Under the pieces are notes generated by a model that was not told the origin of the DNA, made no database searches, and worked only from the letters and a program-made list of their open reading frames with translations. Both the position numbers and the translations under genes were made by a program. Positions 9,458 to 20,213 of a stretch of DNA of 64,000 nt are shown piece after piece. The DNA is from an uncultured Collinsella sp. GTDB lineage: Bacteria > Actinomycetota > Coriobacteriia > Coriobacteriales > Coriobacteriaceae. The stretch spans positions 44,096 through 108,095 of the forward strand of contig CAUDQR010000006.1 of NCBI GenBank assembly GCA_958451615.1, read 5' to 3'. How positions within the stretch are numbered: the first letter of the stretch is position 1; the number at the start of each line of letters is the position of its first letter.

Positions 9458-10492
9458 ATGGCATACGGATACAACGACGGTGATCAACGGCGACAAAGCG
9501 TTCGCCTTGCTGGCCGCACCACGCCGACGCCCAGAAGTGCCACGAGCAGCAATCCGCAACGCCCTCAAGAGCAACCCAGGCCTTCGTCTCGGCAGCAGAC
9601 AAACAGAACACGGCAGAGTGGCCGTCCGAGCACGGGCACAAGCGCACAGCAAGATAGCCGCTTGGGCGCGCGCACTCGACAGCGCCAAGCCGAGGTTCCG
9701 CAACTGCGCCGCAACGGCGCACGTCAGCCCGGCAGCCATATCAACCGCTTCTTTTCGCATCCCCAAGGCGGACGCGACGGCAAGCCCTACCGCTCGACAT
9801 CGTACGTGAATGCCCCCGCCCTGCCGGCTCGTCGGCTTTGCCTCGCACTGTGCTCTATCCTCATCTGTCTGGTCTTTGTGCTTATGAGCTCCTGTATGTC
9901 CCACGGCTCGGCCGGTCTCGAGCCCACCGCCGAGGACAAGCTGCTCAAGGCCCCCGTCGCGCCCGGTTATTCTTTCGCCTTTTCGACCCCGCGCTCGCAA
10001 TGGCAAGCCGGCACGATGCCCCATATCTATCAGATCGACCCTGCATGGTCGGAGCTGCCTTACGCCGGCGGTACCATCCGCCAAAATGCTTGCGGGCCTA
10101 CGTGCCTCACCATGGTCTATATCTTTAAGACGGGACGCACCGATATGACCCCCATCGATATGTGCGCGCTTTCCGAGGCGGGCAACTACGCCCCCACCGG
10201 TGCAACCGAATGGTCGTTTATGACGAGCGGCGCGTGGCAGTTGGGACTTAACGGAACGGAGCTCCATAACGATCGTGACTCGATGACTCAGGCACTGCGT
10301 TCGGGAGCGCCCGTCATCGCCGCCGTTCGGCCGGGCACCTTTACCAACGTGGGCCACTACATTGTGCTTTACGGTATTGACGACGCCGACCAGATTGAAG
10401 TCTTCGACCCCAACTCGGCCAGCCGCAGCGCCCGCCGCTGGGGCGTCGTAGAGGTCCTTAACGAAGTCGAAGCCATGTGGGCCTACTACTAG
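9458..10492 (+). CDS. Membrane-anchored C39-like cysteine peptidase domain protein
   Basis: 344 residues in three parts. Residues 1-120 are low complexity, rich in Arg, Gln, Pro and Ser, probably cytoplasmic. One membrane segment follows (about 127-146, ending MSSC, which resembles a lipobox but is too internal to be a normal signal). The extracytoplasmic domain belongs to the C39_2 group. Its candidate catalytic residues are Cys212 (NACGPTCL), His300 (VGHYIVLYG) and Asp317 (VFDPNS). The domain is close to proteins that cleave peptide bonds at the cell surface; the substrate is unknown. The gene is monocistronic and ends in a cluster of repeated elements. Confidence 0.78.
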   Translation: MAYGYNDGDQRRQSVRLAGRTTPTPRSATSSNPQRPQEQPRPSSRQQTNRTRQSGRPSTGTSAQQDSRLGARTRQRQAEVPQLRRNGARQPGSHINRFFSHPQGGRDGKPYRSTSYVNAPALPARRLCLALCSILICLVFVLMSSCMSHGSAGLEPTAEDKLLKAPVAPGYSFAFSTPRSQWQAGTMPHIYQIDPAWSELPYAGGTIRQNACGPTCLTMVYIFKTGRTDMTPIDMCALSEAGNYAPTGATEWSFMTSGAWQLGLNGTELHNDRDSMTQALRSGAPVIAAVRPGTFTNVGHYIVLYGIDDADQIEVFDPNSASRSARRWGVVEVLNEVEAMWAYY

Positions 10493-10559
10493 TCATTGGG
10501 GACAGACTTAAATGAGTGGTCTCTGGACACTCATTGGGGACAGACTTAAATGAGTAGTC
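10491..10559. repeat. Two tandem copies of a dispersed ~30-bp element (family A)
   Basis: Two near-identical units, TCATTGGGGACAGACTTA plus AATGAGT, start at 10493 and 10531. The first overlaps the stop codon of the C39-like gene. The same unit recurs at 10835 and, with two changes, at 16642. It forms one end of a larger palindromic element also seen near 55.2 kb. Confidence 0.85.
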
Positions 10560-10579
10560 CCAGATTGCCAGGAACCGCC

Positions 10580-10772
10580 GGTACGGAAAGCGCATCCCAC
10601 TTTGGAACTCAATGGTGAGATGCGCTTTCCGCTAGCGGTCCGTTTGGGAAACTGAGAGCCACTTTTCGGCATATTTCCGGGATGCATTTTCCGTTTGAGG
10701 GCCTCAAGGGAAACCGCGTCCCATGTTGGAAGCTCATTCTGGGATGCGCTTTCCGCAGTTGATCGATGCGGG
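10580..10772. repeat. Cluster of hairpin units (family B)
   Basis: Three successive imperfect hairpins share the arms GGAAA-N(4-5)-CCCA and TGGG-N(4-5)-TTTCC. The first has a perfect 13-bp stem (CGGAAAGCGCATC at 10584 pairing with 10619-10631). The third pairs 10708-10722 with 10740-10754. A second cluster lies at 51.4-51.6 kb and a single half-unit at about 16625. No open frame of interest crosses it. Confidence 0.75.
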
Positions 10773-10831
10773 CTTTAAGGACTATCCCAAGCTGCCGGCA
10801 GGAAAGGAACGTCCCCAAGTGCCGGGTTTCC

Positions 10832-10894
10832 GCAGTCATTGGGGACAGACTTAAATGAGTAGTCGTTTAAGAACGTCCCCAACGACTACCCACA
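10832..10894. repeat. Composite family A element
   Basis: The family A unit (GTCATTGGGGACAGACTTAA) is joined to TCGTTTAAGAACGTCCCCAA and CGACTACCCA, the right half of the longer palindrome found whole at 16.64 kb. It is followed at about 10908 by a ~30-bp stretch shared with 16730 (CATCGGGGACTAGGTAAATA) that runs into the operon terminator. Confidence 0.85.
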
Positions 10895-10928
10895 GAATGA
10901 GGGTCTCATCGGGGACTAGGTAAATAGC

Positions 10929-10962
10929 AAAAGCCCCCGCGGCCGAAACGGGCCACGGGGGC
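10929..10962 (-). terminator. Terminator of the beta-glucoside operon
   Basis: On the minus strand, GCCCCCGTGGCCCG, loop TTT, CGGCCGCGGGGGC, then TTTTGC. It is placed 17 bp after the 6-phospho-beta-glucosidase stop. Confidence 0.85.
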
Positions 10963-10978
10963 AGCAGGCTTGCAAGGG

Positions 10979-13784
<2,806 letters not shown>

Positions 13785-13793
13785 GGTTGCCTC

Positions 13794-14087
13794 CTAACCC
13801 AACAGCGACTGGGCGAGTGCCAGCACGTTGGCGGCGTTGCCCATGCCGTAGTCCTGTGCGGGGATGACCGCGGTCGGCTTACCGCTCCCCTGCTTGACGG
13901 TGTTGAGCTGGTAGGACACCTGCGGCCCCAAGAGCAGCACGTCATAATTGGCGCACGTCTCCTGATACTCGCCGATACCCACCGCATCGATATCGAGCTC
14001 GATGCCGTTTTGCTCCGCATATTTCTCGAGTTTCTTCATCAGAATGCTTGTAGACAGACCAGCTGCGCAAACAAGAAGGATCTTCAT
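13794..14087 (-). CDS. PTS EIIB component, lactose/cellobiose family
   Basis: A 97-residue EIIB. It starts MKILLVCAAGLSTSIL, with the phospho-carrier Cys7 in the standard P-loop-like position. The rest (YDVLLLGPQVSYQL, KPTAVIPAQDYG) fits the cellobiose/lichenan group. It receives phosphate from EIIA and passes it to the sugar on EIIC. The start is the ATG after AAGGGAATCCCTT; an upstream ATG (MRRESL) has no ribosome site. Operon order is regulator, EIIA, EIIB, EIIC, hydrolase. Confidence 0.93.
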   Translation of the reverse strand: MKILLVCAAGLSTSILMKKLEKYAEQNGIELDIDAVGIGEYQETCANYDVLLLGPQVSYQLNTVKQGSGKPTAVIPAQDYGMGNAANVLALAQSLLG

Positions 14088-14133
14088 AAGGGATTCCCTT
14101 CGCATTGATTGGTTGGATAGTCACCGCACGCCG

Positions 14134-14460
14134 CTAGGCGTTCTTGGTTGCAGTGCGCTCATATAGGCAGATCAGCTCCTGCACGAGCTCCTGAGCAAGC
14201 ATGGAGCACATGAGGTGGTCCTGAGCATGGACCAGCAACACATCCACCGACAGATGCTCGCCCGCTGCCTCAGTCGAAAGCAGCTGCGTTTGGATGTGGT
14301 GAGCCTTGATTCCCGCATCCTTTGACTGCTTCATGAGTTTGGCGGCGGCGTCAAAATCCCCCGCTTTTGCCTTTTCAAGGGCTTCGAAGGCAAGGCTGCG
14401 TGCCTCTCCCGCTGCAGCGACCAGCTGAAACGAAACCATCTCGGTTCCCTGATCGTCCAT
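14134..14460 (-). CDS. PTS EIIA component, lactose/cellobiose family
   Basis: A 108-residue helical EIIA of the LacF/CelC type. The phospho-accepting His is His78 in LLVHAQDHLM, exactly the family position, and the preceding helix KAHHIQTQLLS is conserved. These proteins form trimers and relay phosphate from HPr to EIIB. GGAGAGGAGACCGTT precedes the ATG. It is separated from the PRD regulator upstream by 119 bp, in which I see no clear terminator, so co-transcription is likely but an internal promoter is possible. Confidence 0.93.
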   Translation of the reverse strand: MDDQGTEMVSFQLVAAAGEARSLAFEALEKAKAGDFDAAAKLMKQSKDAGIKAHHIQTQLLSTEAAGEHLSVDVLLVHAQDHLMCSMLAQELVQELICLYERTATKNA

Positions 14461-14579
14461 AACGGTCTCCTCTCCCGTGATGTTTGGTTTGTACTTGAAT
14501 ATTCGAAACGCCTATCTCCCGCCCGCAATCCTCGAGGTTTATTGCAGGTAGACTGACAGGGTCATCGACAAAAGAAGTC

Positions 14580-16475
14580 TTAAGCCGTATGCGCTTGCAC
14601 AAGCGCCATCAGCTCATGCCAGGACCGGCGCTCGCGTAGGCGCTCGACCCCCTGGCGGTCCATAAAGATCTCGGCGAGCAGTGAGCTCAAGATCCGCGCC
14701 TCATCGCCGCCCGACCGGGCAAACGACACCATAAAGACGATATCGACCTCATGGCCGTATTCGTCCCAAAGAATGGGATGTTCGAGCAGGCCCACGGTAA
14801 CAAAGGCCTCGACGCTCAAGGGATGCATCCCATGGGGCATGGCTACCCCATTGCCAAACGAGGTGGCACTCGCGCTCTCGCGCTCGGCGACCTCTTGGGC
14901 AAACTGGGCATCGACACGGCCGCTCTCGACGGCGCGCTCGGAGAGATATCGGAGAACGGCCTGCTTCGACGACGCCTCAACGCGGTTGAAGAACAGGGCA
15001 CGGCTAAAGAAAGAGCTCACGGAGTCCGATTGCGCAGTGTCGTCGCTCAGCACCTTGCGGATAGCGTTGACATCGCTCGTCTCCAAGAAGAAATCGGCCT
15101 CGCGGACGGGCACGGGCAACTTGACGTTGAGCGGCACCGTTGTGAACACGTAGTCGATGTGCGAAAAATCGAACGTTCCCACGCGGGCGACATCGCATGT
15201 CTCAATCGAATCGATATACATGCCAAACTGCTTGCGGTACTGGTGCTCGAGCATACGGGCGCTTCCCGCTCCCGAGGCGCACACGATCAGGATGCGCTTG
15301 CGACGCGGCTGGTCGGCTTGCTGCTCGAGGGCCAGGGCAAATGCCATGGCGATGTAGCCGAGCTCTTCATCAGAGGGCTGGCTGCCAAAATGACGCTCGA
15401 GTACCTGCGAGGTGCCAGCTGCCATCGAATAGGCCAACGGAAACCTCGTCTTGATATCGGGCAGCATGGGGTTATCCATATGCATGTGATATTCAAGGCG
15501 ATAGCCCAGAGGGCCGATATGCCGAGCAAGGTTCATGCGAAGTTCAAGATCGCCGCTAAAGTCAAACCTAAACTCATCGTTGACCGCACGTACCATCTCG
15601 GAAGCAATCTCCCACATCTCGTCCGAGATAACGGCAGAGCCCTTCTCGGGCACGCCCGTGCCCCTGCCGAGCAAATGGATTGCGATAAAGGCAACCTCTT
15701 CTCGGGGCATGCTCACGCCCAGGGCATCCTTGATGTTTGCGGCAATCTGGAAAGCCGCGGCGTATTCGCGCGTTCCCTCCAGTTTTTGAACGTCCGATTC
15801 TGCAGCTGGGACATAGCAGCCCTGCTCGATGCGGCCAAGAGCAATGTAAAGATGCATGATGAGATTGCGGGATGCCAGCGAGCTCACCGTGACGGGCGAG
15901 GCCGTCAGGGCATCGTCCACACATGCGGCGATGGCCCGCAGGCGCTCGGCGAGCTTTGCATCGTCGGTGTCGGGCAACACGGGCCTCACCAGCGAGGCCA
16001 GGCACAGGCGCCGTTGTGACTCCCCGCCCGCAACGCGGATTCCGTAGCGTGGGCGCTTTTCGAGCGTTAAGTCAAATTGGGCGAGTTTCTGCTCTACCAG
16101 ACGCATGTCATTGGACAGAGTCCGCGCCGAAACGTAGAGTAAATCCGCATACTCCTCAATCGTCACCCACTGGGACCGCATGAGGAGGTCGTTAAGAAGG
16201 AAGGACACACGGCCATCGCGCGTATCAGGAATGCCCGGATGGGCCAGAGCCGCACCGTCTAGCAAGCGAGCAAGCTCATCTGCACGTGCAACATCGATAC
16301 GATACTGCCCCTTGCTGCCAACGATGCGTGCAACCCCTGCAAGGCTGTCGTTTGCGCGATGGATATAGTTTCTCACGGCGCGCTCGCTTACCTCGAGACG
16401 CTTGGCAAGTACCGCGACAGCGACAGGCTGAGCGTCCTCGATCATATTTACAAGCTGCTTGACGCGAGCATCCAT
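14580..16475 (-). CDS. PRD-containing transcriptional activator (LicR/MtlR type)
   Basis: 631 residues. Domain order: HTH (about 5-60, VAVLAKRLEVSERAVRNYIHRA), a second winged HTH of the Mga type (about 85-150), two PTS regulation domains (about 180-280 and 290-390), an EIIB-like domain (about 395-480, KRILIVCASGAGSARML with its Cys), and an EIIA-like domain (about 490-630, TSFGNGVAMPHGMHPL with the active His). Such regulators are switched by PTS phosphorylation and activate their neighbouring sugar operon. It is first in the operon and probably controls it and itself. AAAGGAGGAGGAC precedes the ATG. Confidence 0.92.
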   Translation of the reverse strand: MDARVKQLVNMIEDAQPVAVAVLAKRLEVSERAVRNYIHRANDSLAGVARIVGSKGQYRIDVARADELARLLDGAALAHPGIPDTRDGRVSFLLNDLLMRSQWVTIEEYADLLYVSARTLSNDMRLVEQKLAQFDLTLEKRPRYGIRVAGGESQRRLCLASLVRPVLPDTDDAKLAERLRAIAACVDDALTASPVTVSSLASRNLIMHLYIALGRIEQGCYVPAAESDVQKLEGTREYAAAFQIAANIKDALGVSMPREEVAFIAIHLLGRGTGVPEKGSAVISDEMWEIASEMVRAVNDEFRFDFSGDLELRMNLARHIGPLGYRLEYHMHMDNPMLPDIKTRFPLAYSMAAGTSQVLERHFGSQPSDEELGYIAMAFALALEQQADQPRRKRILIVCASGAGSARMLEHQYRKQFGMYIDSIETCDVARVGTFDFSHIDYVFTTVPLNVKLPVPVREADFFLETSDVNAIRKVLSDDTAQSDSVSSFFSRALFFNRVEASSKQAVLRYLSERAVESGRVDAQFAQEVAERESASATSFGNGVAMPHGMHPLSVEAFVTVGLLEHPILWDEYGHEVDIVFMVSFARSGGDEARILSSLLAEIFMDRQGVERLRERRSWHELMALVQAHTA

Positions 16476-16638
16476 GTCCTCCTCCTTTCCCTGCGTCTAG
16501 TCTAACGCGGTAAAGAATGACACTCCACGTCGCGCTCGTTCCGCCAACGCGGAACAGGTTGCGGGGAGTCCAGCTGAACTTATAGGGAGCACGGAGAGAG
16601 GGCCCGAAAGCAATGCGTCGGTGTGAGATGCGCTTTCC

Positions 16639-16726
16639 GCAGTCATTGGGGACAGATTTAAATTAGTAGTCATTGAGGACGTTCTTGTTTGACTAGTCGT
16701 TTAAGAACGTCCCCAATGACTACCCA
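16639..16726. repeat. Complete palindromic family A element
   Basis: The GTCATTGGGGACAGATTTAA unit is followed by a stem-loop. Its 20-bp arms at 16667-16686 and 16703-16722 pair with one mismatch, around the loop GTTTGACTAGTCGTTT. A family B half-unit (GAGATGCGCTTTCCGC) abuts its left edge. The stretch from 16730 into the arcC terminator repeats the one at 10908. Confidence 0.88.
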
Positions 16727-16747
16727 CCCATCGGGGACTAGGTGAAT

Positions 16748-17793
16748 AGCAAAAGCCCCGCAGTCGGAGCGGACTGCGGGGCCCATGAAGAGAGGCTAGT
16801 TTGTGGGCGCTTTGCCTGGCGCCCACAAGAGATGCAACAGAGTAGAGACTACTCGTGGATGCGGGTACCGGAGAGGCCGGCCATGGTCTCGGCGGCCTTG
16901 TCCAGAGCGCCGATGATGCAGGTGCGGCCCTTGCGGGAACGGGCAAACTTGATGGCAGCGCGGACCTTGGGCTCCATGGAACCCTTGCCGAACTGGCCCT
17001 CGTCGGCCAGGCGCTCGGCCTCGTCGGCGGTGAGGTCCTCGAGCTCCTCCTGGTTGGGCTTGCCAAAGTTGATGGCGACATGCTCAACGGCGGTCAGCAG
17101 GAACAGAACGTCGGCGTCGCAGTCCTCGGCCAGCAGCTCGCCGCCCAGGTCCTTGTCGATGACGGCGGGAACGCCCTTGTAGCAGCCCTTGTTCTCGTAG
17201 TCGCGGACGACGGGGATGCCGCCGCCACCGCAGGCGATGACGATGAACTCGTTGTCGAGCAGGTTGAGGATGGAGTCAGCCTCGACGATCTTCTTGGGAT
17301 CGGGGGAGGCGACGACGCGACGCCAGCCGCGGCCGGAATCCTCGACGAAGACCTTGGAGGGATCCTCGGCCATGAACTCCTTGGCCTGCTCCTCGGTGTA
17401 GAAGGGGCCGATCGGCTTAGTCGGGTTCTTGAACGCGGGATCATCCGGATCGCATTCGATCTGGGTGACGACGGTGGCGGCGTGCCAACGCTTATAGCGC
17501 TTGTGCATCTCGCGGCCGATGCCCTGCTGCAGGTGATAACCAATGTAGCCCTGGGACATGGCGCCGCACTCGGGCAGCGGCATCTCGGGGGTGCCGATGG
17601 CGTCGTGGGCGGCGGCGAAGGCGTTCTGGATCATGCCGACCTGCGGGCCGTTGCCGTGGGTGATGATGATCTCGTTGCCCTGCTCGATGAGGCCGAGGAG
17701 AGCGTGGGCGGTGTTGCTCACGGCCTGGATCTGCTCGACGGGGTTGTTGCCGAGGGCGTTGCCGCCGAGGGCGACGACAATACGATCGGGCTT
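16748..17793. repeat. ~1.05-kb direct repeat, copy 1 (arcC and its terminator)
   Basis: This matches 23871-24916 at a fixed offset of 7123 bp. From about 16975 to 17793 the two copies look identical base for base. Toward the gene's 3' end and the terminator, several single-base differences appear. Outside the tract the sequences diverge abruptly, including at codons 4-7 of the gene. Confidence 0.9.
16751..16782 (-). terminator. Terminator of the arc operon
   Basis: On the minus strand, the stem GCCCCGCAGTC/GACTGCGGGGC with a 6-nt loop is followed by TTTTGC. The same terminator is duplicated after the second carbamate kinase gene. Confidence 0.9.
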
Positions 17794-17811
17794 TCCGTAC
17801 GGTTTGCTCAT
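16849..17811 (-). CDS. arcC: Carbamate kinase, copy 1
   Basis: A 320-residue carbamate kinase. It makes ATP and carbamate from carbamoyl phosphate and ADP in the last step of arginine fermentation. Visible signatures are VALGGNALG near the N-terminus, ITHGNGPQVG, and the nucleotide/carbamate site VIACGGGGIPVV. It ends the antiporter-arcA-arcB-arcC operon, 23 bp after arcB. The protein differs from the second copy in this window only at residue 5 (MSKPYGK versus MSKPLGK). The ribosome site is weaker (GGGAAG, 12 bases from ATG) than in the second copy. Confidence 0.96.
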   Translation of the reverse strand: MSKPYGKPDRIVVALGGNALGNNPVEQIQAVSNTAHALLGLIEQGNEIIITHGNGPQVGMIQNAFAAAHDAIGTPEMPLPECGAMSQGYIGYHLQQGIGREMHKRYKRWHAATVVTQIECDPDDPAFKNPTKPIGPFYTEEQAKEFMAEDPSKVFVEDSGRGWRRVVASPDPKKIVEADSILNLLDNEFIVIACGGGGIPVVRDYENKGCYKGVPAVIDKDLGGELLAEDCDADVLFLLTAVEHVAINFGKPNQEELEDLTADEAERLADEGQFGKGSMEPKVRAAIKFARSRKGRTCIIGALDKAAETMAGLSGTRIHE

Positions 17812-17834
17812 AGTGTTCGTTCACTTCCCAGCTA

Positions 17835-18842
17835 CTAGCGAAGCGTCGCGTACATCATGGCCTTAATGGTATGCATGCGGTTCTCGGCCTCCTGGAACAC
17901 GCGAGACTGCGCGCTCTCAAAGACCTCGTCGGAAACCTCCATCTCGGTCACGCCGAACTTCTCGGCAATCTCGGCGCCGATGGTGGTCTGCGTATCGTGG
18001 AAGCTCGGCAGGCAGTGCATAAAGATGGCGCCGGGGTTTGCCTTGGCCATGACCTCGGGCGTTACTCGATAGGGAGAGAGAAGATCGATTCGGCTCTTCC
18101 ACAGCTCCTCAGCCTGGCCCATACCGACCCAAACGTCCGTATAGATCACGTCTGCATCCTTGACGCCCTCGTCGATATCCTCAGTGAGCTGGATCGTGCA
18201 GCCATTCTGAGCGGCGATCTCCTGGCAGCGCTCAAGAAGCTCGGGATCGAAGTGCGTGGCGCCCTCGACATCGCCCTTGGGTCCGCAGGAGCAGAAGTTA
18301 ATGCCGAGCTTGGCGCAGATAACCATCAGGGAGTCGCTGACGTTGCCCTGCTCCTTGCCCATATAGGTGAGCTTCATGCCGCGCGTGTCACCAAACTCCT
18401 CACGCATGGTAAGAATGTCGGCAAGGGCCTGGGTGGGATGGTACTCGTTGGTCAGACCGTTCCAGACGGGAACGCCAGCCTTGGCGGCAAGCTCCTCGAC
18501 GATTGACTGGTCGGAGCCGCGATACTCAATACCGTCATACATGCGACCGAGCACGCGGGCGGTATCCTCGATGGACTCTTTCTTGCCCATCTGCGACGAG
18601 CCGGGGTCGAGGTAGGTCACGCCCATACCCAGGTCCATACCGCCGACCTCGAAGGCACAGCGCGTGCGCGTTGAGGTCTTCTCAAACAGCAGGACAATGT
18701 TCTTGCCCTCGAGAAAGCGGTGCGGATAACCGGCGCGCTTCATATCCTTGAAGTTCTTTGAGAGGTCGAGCATGTACTCGATTTCCTCGGACGTAAAGTC
18801 AAGCAGGGTAAGAACGCTTCGACCAGAAAGATTAAGAGCCAT
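17835..18842 (-). CDS. arcB: Ornithine carbamoyltransferase, catabolic
   Basis: 335 residues. The carbamoyl phosphate site STRTR (residues 57-61, [16 protein letters not shown]) and the ornithine/catalytic loop [10 protein letters not shown] identify the family. In the arginine deiminase pathway it runs phosphorolytically: citrulline plus phosphate gives ornithine and carbamoyl phosphate. Its place between arcA and arcC supports the catabolic role. The start is the ATG of MALNLSGRS, seven bases after AAAGGACT; a longer frame upstream (MVCAAHPS...) has no support. Confidence 0.96.
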   Translation of the reverse strand: MALNLSGRSVLTLLDFTSEEIEYMLDLSKNFKDMKRAGYPHRFLEGKNIVLLFEKTSTRTRCAFEVGGMDLGMGVTYLDPGSSQMGKKESIEDTARVLGRMYDGIEYRGSDQSIVEELAAKAGVPVWNGLTNEYHPTQALADILTMREEFGDTRGMKLTYMGKEQGNVSDSLMVICAKLGINFCSCGPKGDVEGATHFDPELLERCQEIAAQNGCTIQLTEDIDEGVKDADVIYTDVWVGMGQAEELWKSRIDLLSPYRVTPEVMAKANPGAIFMHCLPSFHDTQTTIGAEIAEKFGVTEMEVSDEVFESAQSRVFQEAENRMHTIKAMMYATLR

Positions 18843-18927
18843 GATTTGAGTCCTTTCGGTTGTTGGAACACACAAGGAGGGATGGGCGGCGCAGACCACA
18901 CGCGCCGCCCAGATACGCTAACGCTGA

Positions 18928-20172
18928 CTAGATTTCCTCACGCCAGAACGGCATGGTCATGCAACGCGGGCCGCCGCGACCGCGAGAAAGCTCCTCGGAG
19001 GGAGCGACGAGCAGCTCGACGCCAGCCTTGTAAAGAGCATCGTTGGTTACAACGTTGCGCTCATACACGCAGACCTTGCCCGGTGCGACCGCAAGAGTGT
19101 TGGAACCATCGTTCCACTGCTCACGGGAAGCCTCGATCGGATCGCCGCCACCGCACTCAATCATGGTGATATGGTCCATACCCGTCGCAAGCTCGAGGAT
19201 ATGCTGCAGGGTGCCCTCGAGTTCCTCGATATGCACCTCCCCCTCCGAATCGCCCTTGGTCAGGCGGTAGGCACGAAGCGTCTGGTAGATGCCGGGATAG
19301 ACCGTGAACTTATCGCGATCGACCTGCGTGCAGACGGTGTCGAGGTGCATGTAGGCATAGCCGTGCGGAATCTTGATGGCATAGATGTTCTCGATCTCAG
19401 CCTCATCGGAACCCCAGAACATATTCTTGGCGAGCTCATCGATGGCTGCAGTCTGGGTGCGCTCGGAAATACCGATGGCGAGCGTCTTGGCGTTGATGTT
19501 GAGGATATCGCCGCCCTCGATATGCCACTCGCTGTTGTGGTCATACCAAATGGGGCTACCAGCGTAATCAGGATGGTTACGCAGCACCGTTTCGTAGAAG
19601 ATTACTTCGCGATTGCGCTGATTCCAGTACATGCGGTTCATGGTAGCGCCCTTGCCCACGACAGCCAGAGGGTCACGGGAGAAATACGAGGCCGGCATGG
19701 GGAACAGCACCATATCGTCAGCCTTCAACTCCTCGCCGTCCATACTGGCAAGAGAACCGCCGACCTTGGGGATCTCGAGGTCGCGAACGTAGAGGCCGCC
19801 CATGGCAGCAAGGACAAACTCCTTGTTGTCCTTAATCGAATCAAGCTTCTCGACAACGGCCTGGCGAAGGGCCGCGTTGGAGATGCCGGACTCACCCATG
19901 AACTTCGTCATGAACTCTGCGCGAGTACCCTCGACTTTGTCAAACGTCTCAGCGAGCAGCTCTTCCATATAGACGACCTCGGCGCCAGCGCCGCGAAGAA
20001 GGTCGGTAAACTGATCGTGCTCTTTCTGGGCATAGTCCAGATAGAACGCGTCGTGAATCCAAACGCGGTCGAAATCCTCCGCCTTCATGTTTACAAGATC
20101 CATACCGGGGCGATGGACGCACACCTTCTTAAGGGCGCCAATCTCGCTATGAACGTTCAGTCCTTTGTTCAT
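18928..20172 (-). CDS. arcA: Arginine deiminase
   Basis: 414 residues. It hydrolyses arginine to citrulline and ammonia. The guanidino-modifying fold residues are all present: Asp in FSRDPLAVVG, Glu/Asp in HIEGGD, Arg in GISERT, His and Asp in MHLDTV, the catalytic Cys404 in GGPRCMTMP, and Arg399 five residues before that Cys. GAAGGATAGAG precedes the ATG. It is the second gene of the arc operon, 41 bp after the antiporter gene. Compare the divergent paralogue at 21.9 kb, which lacks the Arg before the Cys. Confidence 0.97.
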   Translation of the reverse strand: MNKGLNVHSEIGALKKVCVHRPGMDLVNMKAEDFDRVWIHDAFYLDYAQKEHDQFTDLLRGAGAEVVYMEELLAETFDKVEGTRAEFMTKFMGESGISNAALRQAVVEKLDSIKDNKEFVLAAMGGLYVRDLEIPKVGGSLASMDGEELKADDMVLFPMPASYFSRDPLAVVGKGATMNRMYWNQRNREVIFYETVLRNHPDYAGSPIWYDHNSEWHIEGGDILNINAKTLAIGISERTQTAAIDELAKNMFWGSDEAEIENIYAIKIPHGYAYMHLDTVCTQVDRDKFTVYPGIYQTLRAYRLTKGDSEGEVHIEELEGTLQHILELATGMDHITMIECGGGDPIEASREQWNDGSNTLAVAPGKVCVYERNVVTNDALYKAGVELLVAPSEELSRGRGGPRCMTMPFWREEI

Positions 20173-20213
20173 CTCTATCCTTCTTTCTTACAACTGTATG
20201 TAAGGTTTTGCTT

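Noticed and set aside
10491..10978. A degraded insertion sequence between the C39-like gene and the glucosidase gene
   Set aside because: Only short palindromic units are present; no transposase fragment is found in any frame, so dispersed repeats are the better description.
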